Assembly: GCF_020164595.1 (NCBI RefSeq)
Contig: NZ_JAIQZE010000001.1
Span: 372,001 to 436,000, forward strand
From: Psychroflexus longus
GTDB taxonomy: Bacteria; Bacteroidota; Bacteroidia; Flavobacteriales; Flavobacteriaceae
Direction: 5' to 3'
DNA length: 64,000 bases
Part shown: positions 19,201 to 26,608 of the stretch, one piece after another
Position numbering within the stretch: the first letter of the stretch is position 1
Layout of the letters: every line of letters begins with the position of its first letter
Notes under the pieces: model-generated
Told to the model about the DNA's origin: nothing
Databases searched by the model: none
Seen by the model: the letters and a program-made list of their open reading frames with translations, nothing else
Translations under genes and position numbers: made by a program

Positions 19201-20627
19201 AAGCACTGGTTTATTCACTTGTTCTGGTCGTTTCAATCACTGCCTGCAGTATTCAGAGTACGAGCTACACAGGATTGTATATTGATAGTGACTCAGCACT
19301 TGAATTTCCTGTAGAAACTGAAGTAATAAAGCCAGAGAAAGTTGATTTAACTCAAGTGGATCCTACAGATTCAGTAGTAAGTCCTCATGAACAAAAAAGA
19401 GTTATGAACATCTCTTCTGATAGTGTCTATTCAAAAAAACTTATTTACGAAAATACCTCTTCGTTACTTAAGAATCATTCTCGTAAAAACAGTATGAGAG
19501 AGGATACAAAATCAACAGAAGGCAATAGCGTGTCAGGTTCTAAGACTAAAGATTCTGTAAACAAAATCAGTCTGGACGCACAGAATAAAGAGTTTAAAAA
19601 ACTACAACAGAAGATCACTGAAGATAAAAATTCAATGTACCTTAGAGACAGTTCTTTCACTTTAACCAGGGCACAGAAACTTCAAATTGTATCTGGAGAA
19701 AAAAAGACTCAGGAAGAAGCAGAAAATTATAATAAAGCGAATACCGACCGAAATCAGACACAGAGAACGGATACAGTCTTTATTGTAAAAGAAATTTACA
19801 GGAATACAAACGCTAATTTTTCAGAAAAAACCGAATCTGAAAACGACGATTTAAAAAACCGGATAGAGCGCTTAGAGTCTCAAAAATCAGAGTCTCGTAA
19901 AAAAGTTCAGCAAGATAGGGAGCCTGTTTATATAGAAAAAGAAGTTCCGTCTAGAGAAGTAGAAAAAAGCAGTGATGAAAGTTTTGAGTCTGTTTACAAA
20001 GAAGTTGTAAGGCATGAACCTGCCAGACCACAAAATAATGCAATCCAGCCTCTGATAACTATTCCACAGCAACGAGATACTGTCTACATCGAAAAAGAGG
20101 TACCTGTAAAAGAAACAATAGTTTTAGAAAACAAGAGTGATAAAGCTGTTTACGAAAAGCTAAATTCTCAGAATGATACGATTAAACAACTTAAAGAACA
20201 GCTTACTCAGAAGGCGCTTTTACAACAAAAAACGGATACCATATATAAGGTAAATGAAGTCCCTGTTTATAAAACAAAGGAGGTTGATTCTCTAAGTATT
20301 ACTGCATTTTATGATATAGGTAAAACAGCACCTTCCAACGATGTGATGAAGGAACTAAAGGAAGTACTAGAAAGTAAGCCTGTAGGAAAAATTATGCTTT
20401 CCGGCTATACCGATGCTTCGGGAAACCAAAGCATCAATAAGGCTTTGACGGATAGAAGGCTGGAATACATAAAGGAACTCATGGCCAAAGTTGTACCTGT
20501 CCATAAAATTTATGTGCAAAATTTTGGGGATACATTTGCGTCGAGTGAAGTTATTCCGACAGAGCGAAGAGTTGAGATTAAAGTGTACATCAAGCCAGAA
20601 AATGAACAAATTAAAATTGATAAATAA
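19179..20627 (+). CDS. OmpA-family lipoprotein with long charged linker
   Basis: The protein has 482 residues. The lipobox SITAC puts the lipid on Cys23. Residues 30-370 are low-complexity, charged and partly coiled coil, with the phrase DTVYIEKEVPVKE and variants (VYIEKEVPSREV, DTIYKVNEVPVYKTKEV) repeated about three times. Residues 375-480 form an OmpA C-terminal domain that binds peptidoglycan: ITAFYDIGKTAP, IMLSGYTDASGNQSINKAL and ERRVEIKVYI. The design fits a tether from outer membrane to cell wall. The start at 19179 gives the best signal peptide and overlaps the previous gene. Confidence 0.8.
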   Translation: MDGNKKIKALVYSLVLVVSITACSIQSTSYTGLYIDSDSALEFPVETEVIKPEKVDLTQVDPTDSVVSPHEQKRVMNISSDSVYSKKLIYENTSSLLKNHSRKNSMREDTKSTEGNSVSGSKTKDSVNKISLDAQNKEFKKLQQKITEDKNSMYLRDSSFTLTRAQKLQIVSGEKKTQEEAENYNKANTDRNQTQRTDTVFIVKEIYRNTNANFSEKTESENDDLKNRIERLESQKSESRKKVQQDREPVYIEKEVPSREVEKSSDESFESVYKEVVRHEPARPQNNAIQPLITIPQQRDTVYIEKEVPVKETIVLENKSDKAVYEKLNSQNDTIKQLKEQLTQKALLQQKTDTIYKVNEVPVYKTKEVDSLSITAFYDIGKTAPSNDVMKELKEVLESKPVGKIMLSGYTDASGNQSINKALTDRRLEYIKELMAKVVPVHKIYVQNFGDTFASSEVIPTERRVEIKVYIKPENEQIKIDK

Positions 20628-20630
20628 GAT

Positions 20631-21290
20631 ATGAAAGTAAAGATTTTAGAAGCCAAAACCCTAAACGAACTCGATTCTTATTGGTCAAATGAAGATTACT
20701 CAGCTTTACTAAAAGAGTTTGACTTCCCCGAAGCTGATGAGGTTAAGGATGAAAATTTGAGAGAAATGCTTTTCATGGCCATTTCAGATTTTGAGCCGAA
20801 CGAAGCTGCCAATATTATTCTAACCTACAAATTGAGCGATCAACTGAATGAAGGCCAAATTCATTCTATATCTCATGAAATGACTAACGATAAAGTGGCT
20901 GAAGAATATCCCGAACCTAGTTTGCACTACGATTTATTCAACATCAATCAGCTTTTATACAAGGCTTATAACGGTACTTTTCCTAATACTGAAGCTACAC
21001 TTCTAAAATTTGAAGTTGTGGAAGACGATGGAATTGACATTGGAGAAGACAGAGAAATCCTGGCAAAAGTAATTGCGGGAGCCCTCAACAATAGAAGCCT
21101 TGTAAAAAGACTTTTCGCGGATCAACTTGAAGCTAGTGTAAAATTTGAAGATGCTCACAAATTCATCTGGACCATAAAAAATCCTGAAAAGAATAAGTAT
21201 CATGTGTTAACATCTAAGTACTGGATAAGCAAAGAAGATATTGTAGGCTCTGACTATGATATCGAAGTCAAAAATTTTGAAGAAGAGTAA
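20631..21290 (+). CDS. Hypothetical cytoplasmic protein
   Basis: I do not recognise this family. The 219 residues are acidic and soluble with no signal peptide or membrane segment; the start MKVKILEAKTLNELDSYW and end VKNFEEE are charged. It lies 3 bp after the OmpA-type lipoprotein, so it is translated from the same message. The C-terminal part (FIWTIKNPEKNKYHVLTSKYWIS) could be a small alpha/beta fold. No function is proposed. Confidence 0.6.
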   Translation: MKVKILEAKTLNELDSYWSNEDYSALLKEFDFPEADEVKDENLREMLFMAISDFEPNEAANIILTYKLSDQLNEGQIHSISHEMTNDKVAEEYPEPSLHYDLFNINQLLYKAYNGTFPNTEATLLKFEVVEDDGIDIGEDREILAKVIAGALNNRSLVKRLFADQLEASVKFEDAHKFIWTIKNPEKNKYHVLTSKYWISKEDIVGSDYDIEVKNFEEE

Positions 21291-21367
21291 AGAAATTAAG
21301 ATTAGAATCTGAAAATTGACTATCTTAATATCTATAAATTTAAACTGAATAATTAAAATCTTACACA

Positions 21368-22069
21368 ATGAATAAAGAAGAATATAAAGCAAAGGCAGCA
21401 CAACTTATAGATGAGGCTTCTGCAAAAATCAATGAATTAAAGGCTAAAAAAGAATCTGCTAAAGAAGATTCTGAAACAAAGTACGACAAGGCAATAGCAG
21501 AATTTGAAGCTAAAAAAACTGATCTGGAATCGAAATTTGAAGAATTGAAAACTACTTCAGAAGACAAATGGGAAGAGTCTAAAGTAAAGTTTTCTTCTGC
21601 TTTTGATTCTTTTGAAGAAGGGTGGAGTAAATTAAAATCAATATTTACGATACTTATCGTTTTAACTTTATTAGTTGCCTGTAATTCATCAAATAAAGAT
21701 GAAAAGACGACTTCTGAAGATGTACAGAAAGAAATGAATGATGTCATTGAGGTGTCTAAAGAGTATAGTGCAGAAAAGTGGGAGGACTTAAGCAATAAAG
21801 TCGAAGAATTAAAAAATGATGTTGAAGACAGAACCAAAGAAGCCGAAGAGCAGTACAACAATCTAAGTGATAACCTTCAAGATAAATACAAAGAACAAAA
21901 GCAAGAGATTTCCAATCAAAAAACTGAACTGGACAAAAAGCTTGAAGCCTTTCAAAATGCATCTGGCGAGAAAAAAGAAGAGTTAAAGTCCGAAATTATT
22001 CAGCTTAAATCTGCTTTAGACAAAAGTGTTTCAACTTTCAAAAAAGAAATGGAAGAAAACCAGCAGTGA
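21368..22069 (+). CDS. Coiled-coil protein fused in frame to a lipoprotein-like half
   Basis: The protein has 233 residues. Residues 1-93 are a charged helical segment closely related to the complete 94-residue protein at 23493; my hand alignment gives about 60 identities in 93. Where that protein ends (KSLFS, stop), this one reads KSIFTILIVLTLLVACNSS: a hydrophobic stretch with a lipobox-like LVAC at Cys105. Residues 106-233 form a second, different charged coiled coil. It looks as if the stop of the small gene and the start of a lipoprotein gene were lost, joining the two. The product may be a membrane-spanning protein or be processed at the internal site. It lies 77 bp after the previous gene. 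Confidence 0.75.
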   Translation: MNKEEYKAKAAQLIDEASAKINELKAKKESAKEDSETKYDKAIAEFEAKKTDLESKFEELKTTSEDKWEESKVKFSSAFDSFEEGWSKLKSIFTILIVLTLLVACNSSNKDEKTTSEDVQKEMNDVIEVSKEYSAEKWEDLSNKVEELKNDVEDRTKEAEEQYNNLSDNLQDKYKEQKQEISNQKTELDKKLEAFQNASGEKKEELKSEIIQLKSALDKSVSTFKKEMEENQQ

Positions 22070-22104
22070 TGGATCTTGAGTCTACTTAATTTCTTTAAAA
22101 ACCT

Positions 22105-22977
22105 ATGAATAGATCTGAGGAGTTTTATGAAGATGTGATTTTTTACTTTGAGACAAATTACATCAATCTTGGCTTAACCCTGCTTTTCTTAATTGTAGGG
22201 TTTTTGATAGCCAATTTTGTAAAGCAAAGGATAAAATTACGTTTGGTTAAGAAGTCTCCAAACCGAATCACAGCTACGTTTATATCTCAAATCATCAGTT
22301 TCGTTATCAAAACTGCTGTGATATTGATTACGCTTTATTTGCTTGGACTCGATTCTTTCACAAATAAAATTCTGGCAGGTGCAGGATTGTTAACCTTCGT
22401 TATCGGTTTTGCTTTAAAAGACATTGGAGAAAACTTTTTAGCCGGTATTATTCTTGCCTTTAAAAGTCCTTTCAGGCTAGATGATCTGATAGAAGTAAAT
22501 CAAATTGTCGGTTTTGTCAAGGATATCAGCATTCGCGAAACTCTCATAAAAACACCAGATGGGAAAGATGTTTTTTTACCGAATTCTATCATTCTGAAGA
22601 GCCCACTTTTCAATTACACTATTGATGGTTTTTTAAGATATGAATTTATAGTGGGTATTGCCTATGAAAACAGTCCTACCAGAGCAACTGAAATCATTGA
22701 AAAAACTCTCAACCAGACCGAAGACGTCCTAAAAGGAGATAAAAACCCTACCATAGCTATTGACGAGTTGGCAACTAATACCATCAATCTAAAAATAAGA
22801 TTCTGGGTAGATACATTTAAATCAAAAAAGCGTTCTGTACATCAAAGTGTTCGTTCTGAGGTCATGAATAAAGTGGTTGCAGCCTTAACTTCTGAGGGCT
22901 TTAGCTTGCCAGCTTCTATCGTTGAGTTAAAAAATTATGAATCTTCAAACTCTTTAAAAATCAAATTAGACAAATAA
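22105..22977 (+). CDS. MscS-type mechanosensitive ion channel
   Basis: This is a 290-residue inner-membrane channel of the small-conductance MscS family, which opens under membrane tension to release solutes in osmotic downshock. Three membrane helices lie in residues 1-100. The pore helix region reads LAGAGLLTFVIGFALKDIGENFLAGI, with the Gly/Ala packing pattern of MscS. The beta domain follows (SPFRLDDLIEV, TPDGKDVFLPNS) and a C-terminal alpha/beta domain. The length matches the E. coli protein (286). It lies among charged coiled-coil and lipoprotein genes on the same strand. Confidence 0.93.
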   Translation: MNRSEEFYEDVIFYFETNYINLGLTLLFLIVGFLIANFVKQRIKLRLVKKSPNRITATFISQIISFVIKTAVILITLYLLGLDSFTNKILAGAGLLTFVIGFALKDIGENFLAGIILAFKSPFRLDDLIEVNQIVGFVKDISIRETLIKTPDGKDVFLPNSIILKSPLFNYTIDGFLRYEFIVGIAYENSPTRATEIIEKTLNQTEDVLKGDKNPTIAIDELATNTINLKIRFWVDTFKSKKRSVHQSVRSEVMNKVVAALTSEGFSLPASIVELKNYESSNSLKIKLDK

Positions 22978-23011
22978 ACTTTATAAATTCAGCATTTTCA
23001 ATACTAAGCAT

Positions 23012-23422
23012 ATGAAAAGCATAAAATTCACACTACTTGCAGCCTTAATATTCATTATAAATTCCTGTTCAGAAACCTACGAGTTCCCGGTATCAAAGGT
23101 AACACCTGCAGCAGATATTACTGCTGAGATAAAAGAGCAACAGGATCCTAACTATTTAGTAACTCTGGAAGCAAAAAACTTAGCTGCTCCTGAGAGATTA
23201 GAAAAGCCAAAGAAGAATTATGTCATATGGATGATGTCTAAAAAAGGAACACTTAGAAATGTAGGACATTTTAATCAGGAAAACGCAGTAAAATCCACTT
23301 ATACAGCATCCTTTCCTTACCAGCCAATGGAGATATTAATTACTGCTGAAGACGAAGAAGGAGGGTGCTTTCCGGATGGCATAGAAATTTCAAGATTAAA
23401 TCTTAGGAAAAATAAAAAATAG
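23012..23422 (+). CDS. Small lipoprotein of unknown function
   Basis: The 136 residues begin with a signal peptide and lipobox, IINSC, Cys19. The mature part is a single beta-rich domain with YLVTLEAKNLAAPERL, YVIWMMSKKGTLRNVG and FPYQPMEILITAEDEEG. This looks like a compact beta-sandwich of the kind found in Bacteroidetes lipoproteins; I do not recognise a named family. It is 34 bp after mscS. A tandem 10-bp repeat (ATAGTAAATT twice, 23419-23438) covers its stop. Confidence 0.65.
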   Translation: MKSIKFTLLAALIFIINSCSETYEFPVSKVTPAADITAEIKEQQDPNYLVTLEAKNLAAPERLEKPKKNYVIWMMSKKGTLRNVGHFNQENAVKSTYTASFPYQPMEILITAEDEEGGCFPDGIEISRLNLRKNKK

Positions 23423-23492
23423 TAAATTATAGTAAATTTAGTATCAGACTAAAAAATTCAAACACTTTTATTAATACTTAAATTTTAATATC

Positions 23493-23777
23493 ATGAACAA
23501 AGAAGAATTCAAAGCTAAAGCAAACCAAAAAATCGACGAAGTTTCTGCAAAAATCAATGAAGTAAAAGCAGAGAGAGAATCTGCAAAAGAAGATGCAAAG
23601 TCTGATTATGATGAAGCTCTTAAAGAGTTAGAGTCAAATAAATCTGACTTAGAAAATAAATACTCTGAACTAGAGAATGCTGCTGAAGACAAATGGGAGG
23701 AAGCAAAAGATGCATTTTCATCTGCGTCAGACTCATTTGAAGACGGTCTAGCTAAAATTAAATCTCTCTTTTCCTAA
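23493..23777 (+). CDS. Small charged helical coiled-coil protein
   Basis: The 94 residues are rich in Lys, Glu, Asp, Ala and Ser and predicted wholly helical: IDEVSAKINEVKAERESA, then ELESNKSDLENKYSELE and DKWEEAKDAFSSASDSFE. There is no signal peptide or membrane segment. It is a close paralogue of residues 1-93 of the fusion protein at 21368. The amphipathic repeats resemble YtxH, CsbD or apolipoprotein-like stress proteins; the role is unknown. It ends 13 bp before a clear terminator. Confidence 0.75.
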   Translation: MNKEEFKAKANQKIDEVSAKINEVKAERESAKEDAKSDYDEALKELESNKSDLENKYSELENAAEDKWEEAKDAFSSASDSFEDGLAKIKSLFS

Positions 23778-23789
23778 CAAGATTTTTGT

Positions 23790-23822
23790 CGGCTATACTT
23801 TCGTGGTATAGCCGCTTTTTTT
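23790..23822 (+). terminator. Rho-independent terminator after the coiled-coil gene
   Basis: The arms CGGCTATAC (23790-23798) and GTATAGCCG (23806-23814) pair perfectly around a 7-base loop and are followed by C and seven T. It ends only 8 bp before the ATG of the next gene (23831). Confidence 0.9.
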
Positions 23823-23830
23823 AAAAAAAA

Positions 23831-24634
23831 ATGAATAAAACTCTTATCTCCGCCTCTGTTGTACTAACTCTTTTCCTGTCAAATATTAAAGCATTTACTC
23901 AGGTTCTGCATACAGAAAACTTCAACGTTGTAATTGACACATCTAAAACCGTAAAAGGTAATTTCACGCCAAGTTTTAGGTACCGTAATCTGAAAGATGA
24001 CTTTTTAGAAATAAGCAATACTGCAGATGTATCTCTAAGAATAAATAAACATGCATTTACGATAGCCAACAGAGTTGAATACAGTTTTTTTGGTGATGAA
24101 GATATTCTAAGTGGTGGATTTTTATATTTAGAATATATGAATCTTCAAAATAAAAAAATTGCATTTGAACCTTTCTTCCAGATACATTGGAATGAAGTGA
24201 GAGGTCTCAAAGAGAAATATGCCTCAGGAATGAATTTTAGATGGAGAGCTCTTGAGAAAAAGAGTACAGGTTTATTCTTTGCTATTGGTAGCTTTTACGA
24301 GTTTGAACGGTGGGGTTATTCCGGAGTAAAGGAAGAATTATTACCTCCTAATACAGACCCGGTTGAGTCAAGTAAAATACGAGCTAATTCCTACATAAGT
24401 TTTAAGCAAAAATTTGGCTCTTTGTTCGATCTAGACATAAGTGGCTATTACCAACCGGCCTTTTCATCTTTTTTTTCAAATTACAGGCTTGCAAGTAGTT
24501 TTGAATTAACTTACAACATCACAAAATTCCTGGGCCTCAGATTGCTTTATCAAAATATATACGACCCAGATCCATTGGTGCCTATAGATAGGTTATACCA
24601 TGATATAAACTTTGGAATTACTCTTACTTTCTAG
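23831..24634 (+). CDS. Outer-membrane beta-barrel protein (DUF481/DUF2490-like)
   Basis: This is a 267-residue protein with a signal peptide ending near KAFTQ (residue 24). The body alternates short strands with aromatic girdle residues: FTPSFRYRNL, FTIANRVEYSFFG, GFLYLEYMNLQNK, FEPFFQIHWNEV, GLFFAIGSFYEFERWG and a last strand INFGITLTF ending in Phe, the usual barrel-assembly signal. This fits a small outer-membrane barrel of the DUF481 or DUF2490 type; I cannot tell which. The ATG lies 8 bp behind a terminator, so it depends on read-through or on a start inside that hairpin. Confidence 0.7.
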   Translation: MNKTLISASVVLTLFLSNIKAFTQVLHTENFNVVIDTSKTVKGNFTPSFRYRNLKDDFLEISNTADVSLRINKHAFTIANRVEYSFFGDEDILSGGFLYLEYMNLQNKKIAFEPFFQIHWNEVRGLKEKYASGMNFRWRALEKKSTGLFFAIGSFYEFERWGYSGVKEELLPPNTDPVESSKIRANSYISFKQKFGSLFDLDISGYYQPAFSSFFSNYRLASSFELTYNITKFLGLRLLYQNIYDPDPLVPIDRLYHDINFGITLTF

Positions 24635-24794
24635 GATCTGAATAATCTCTATTTAAGCCCTAAAATAACAAACTAGTCCTTTAAAAACTTTTTTTATGAG
24701 ATGTATAACATTGAACATAAAAGTAAACATTCATAAGTAGAATTTACAAACTGTTTAAATCTATAAAGAATAGTATTAGATTAAGTTTGTGCAC

Positions 24795-25724
24795 ATGAGA
24801 AAAATTGAAAACTGTCCTGTTTGCAGTTCAGAAAAAGTACACCATTTTATATCTACTTCTGCGCAAATGCATTCCGACAAGGAAGTTTTTAAGTTTGACC
24901 AATGCACAGATTGCGAATTTGTCTTTTTGAACCCAAAAGTGTCGCCGGAGCAGCTTAAAAATTACTATACAAAATATTATTTGCCTTATCGTGGAGCAGA
25001 AGCATGGGGTAAATATGGAAAATTGGTAAATAACAGTCTCAGGAAGCTTGATTTAAGAAAATTGAAATTTGTAAATAGTGTCCAAAAACTCAACTCTTCA
25101 TCTTTACTGCTGGATGTGGGCTGTGGTCAACCCAGTTTTTTGAAACTAAGTAAAGAGAAATCTAACTGTCAGACTTTAGGAATTGATTTCTCCAATGAAG
25201 GGTGGAGCAACCAAAACCATAAATACCAAAATATAGAATTACAGATCGGTGAAGTTCGGGATTTATCTGAAAAATTAAGACCGGATGTCATCACTATGTG
25301 GCACTATTTGGAACACGATTATTTTCCTTCGGAAAACCTGAGTTATCTAAAGTCCATCTCAAAATCTTCTACAAAGCTGATCATTGAAGTTCCCAATTTT
25401 GACTCGTCAAGTAGAAAAAAATTCGGAAAGCACTGGGCCGGCTGGCACACTCCCAGACATACGTCCTTATTTTCGCCAAATAATCTAGAGATAATGCTCA
25501 ACAAAAGTGGATGGAAAGTGGAACAAAGTTTCAGCTATGGAACTATGGATCCTTACCTCATAGAGTGGATGAGTAAAATGGAAGAAAAAGGCATAGCCTG
25601 GGATAAAAGCATGGAAGATGAAATCGTACCCTTTGTCGCAGATATGATCGGTTTTATGCCAAAAAAACTTTTACAAAAAAAGCTGTCTTTAGGAATTATG
25701 ACCGTTGTTGCAAGTCCGGAATAG
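24795..25724 (+). CDS. Class I SAM-dependent methyltransferase with N-terminal zinc ribbon
   Basis: The protein has about 309 residues. An N-terminal pair of CxxC knuckles (CPVC at 7-10, CTDC near 40) suggests a small zinc ribbon. The SAM-binding motif I is LLLDVGCGQPSFLKLS, followed by LGIDFSNEGW and VITMWHYLEHDYFP. The HWAGWHTPRHTSLFS block is typical of the Methyltransf_23 type linked to cell-surface sugar or lipid modification; the substrate is unknown. I prefer the ATG at 24795 to a GTG two codons upstream. It converges on the CYTH gene with only 16 bp between stops. Confidence 0.85.
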   Translation: MRKIENCPVCSSEKVHHFISTSAQMHSDKEVFKFDQCTDCEFVFLNPKVSPEQLKNYYTKYYLPYRGAEAWGKYGKLVNNSLRKLDLRKLKFVNSVQKLNSSSLLLDVGCGQPSFLKLSKEKSNCQTLGIDFSNEGWSNQNHKYQNIELQIGEVRDLSEKLRPDVITMWHYLEHDYFPSENLSYLKSISKSSTKLIIEVPNFDSSSRKKFGKHWAGWHTPRHTSLFSPNNLEIMLNKSGWKVEQSFSYGTMDPYLIEWMSKMEEKGIAWDKSMEDEIVPFVADMIGFMPKKLLQKKLSLGIMTVVASPE

Positions 25725-25740
25725 TGAGTCGAAAATCAAT

Positions 25741-26208
25741 TTACCAACTTAAATAAGGATGACTTGACAACATGGAGTTGTAATATTTTACCTCACCAGT
25801 CACTTCTTTACCCAGCCAATCTGGTTTTTCAAAAGCCTCATTTTCTTCAGATAATTCTATTTCTGCCACGACAAGACCCTGGTTATCTCCATAGAACTCA
25901 TCTACTTCAAAAACGTGTTGATCGGCATTGATGTAGTATCTCGTCTTTTCTATTTGTCCAGGTTCACAAATCTTTAGAAGGGTTTTGGCTTCTTCGAAAG
26001 GAATTTCAGTTTCCCATTCGAATCTGGAAAGTCCAGATTCTGAACTTTTCCCTTTGATGGTTAGAAAACCTTTGTCATCGATAACTCGAACTCTAACAGT
26101 TCTTTCTTTATGTGAATTCAAAAACCCCTGAGAGATTCGTTTACTTTGAGATGCCTCACTTTTAAAAGCATTAGAATTTACTAAGAATTTACGTTCAATT
26201 TCCTGCAT
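25741..26208 (-). CDS. CYTH domain protein
   Basis: This is a 155-residue member of the CYTH (triphosphate tunnel metalloenzyme) superfamily, acting on triphosphate substrates such as inorganic tripolyphosphate in the cytoplasm. The hallmark ExExK motif is EIERKFLV at residues 3-10. The tunnel strands carry the alternating charged residues: RISQGFLN, RTVRVRVIDDKGFLTIKGK and WETEIPFEEA, ending FEVDEFYGDNQGLVVAEIEL. The single-domain length fits bacterial short CYTH proteins. It overlaps no gene but abuts HIT: its start is at 26208 and the HIT stop at 26209. Confidence 0.9.
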   Translation of the reverse strand: MQEIERKFLVNSNAFKSEASQSKRISQGFLNSHKERTVRVRVIDDKGFLTIKGKSSESGLSRFEWETEIPFEEAKTLLKICEPGQIEKTRYYINADQHVFEVDEFYGDNQGLVVAEIELSEENEAFEKPDWLGKEVTGEVKYYNSMLSSHPYLSW

Positions 26209-26604
26209 TTATAACTTCACGTTTTCACTGATGGATTTTGCAATTTCTTTAAATTCTTCTTCCGAAAAAGAATCTTTCTTTTCAAAACGCATGTCATCCA
26301 TTGTATTAATAGGAATAAGGTGAACATGTACATGAGGCACTTCCAAGCCAACCACAGCCATTCCTACACGCTTACAATCGATGGTAGTATCGAGGGCCAC
26401 CGCAACTTTTCTAGAAAAGGTCATTAAGTCTAAATACGTTTTATCATCCAAGTCATATATCTTATTGATTTCTTTCTTCGGAATACAAAGCGTGTGCCCT
26501 TTAGCATTGGGATTGATATCTAAAAAAGCGAGAAACTCATCGGTTTCTGCAACTTTATACGAAGGAATTTCGCCTGAAATTATTTTTGAAAATATAGTTG
26601 ACAT
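26209..26604 (-). CDS. HIT family nucleotide-binding protein
   Basis: The 131-residue protein carries the histidine triad HVHVHLIPI, with His91, His93 and His95, the site that hydrolyses nucleotide phosphoramidates and related compounds. FSKIISGEIPSYKV at the start and NPNAKGHTLCIPK are typical of the HINT/HIT family. It lies 4 bp after the OlsF-like gene and directly before CYTH, so all three are probably one message. Confidence 0.94.
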   Translation of the reverse strand: MSTIFSKIISGEIPSYKVAETDEFLAFLDINPNAKGHTLCIPKKEINKIYDLDDKTYLDLMTFSRKVAVALDTTIDCKRVGMAVVGLEVPHVHVHLIPINTMDDMRFEKKDSFSEEEFKEIAKSISENVKL

Positions 26605-26608
26605 AATA

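Noticed and set aside
21361-21861. 166-codon Ser/Phe-rich open frame on the minus strand
   Set aside because: It mirrors the Lys/Glu-rich coiled-coil gene at 21368; the Ser and Phe come from GAA/GAT and AAA/TCT codons read backwards.
23419-23438. Tandem ATAGTAAATT as the start of a CRISPR or satellite array
   Set aside because: There are only two copies with no spacers, and one overlaps a stop codon.
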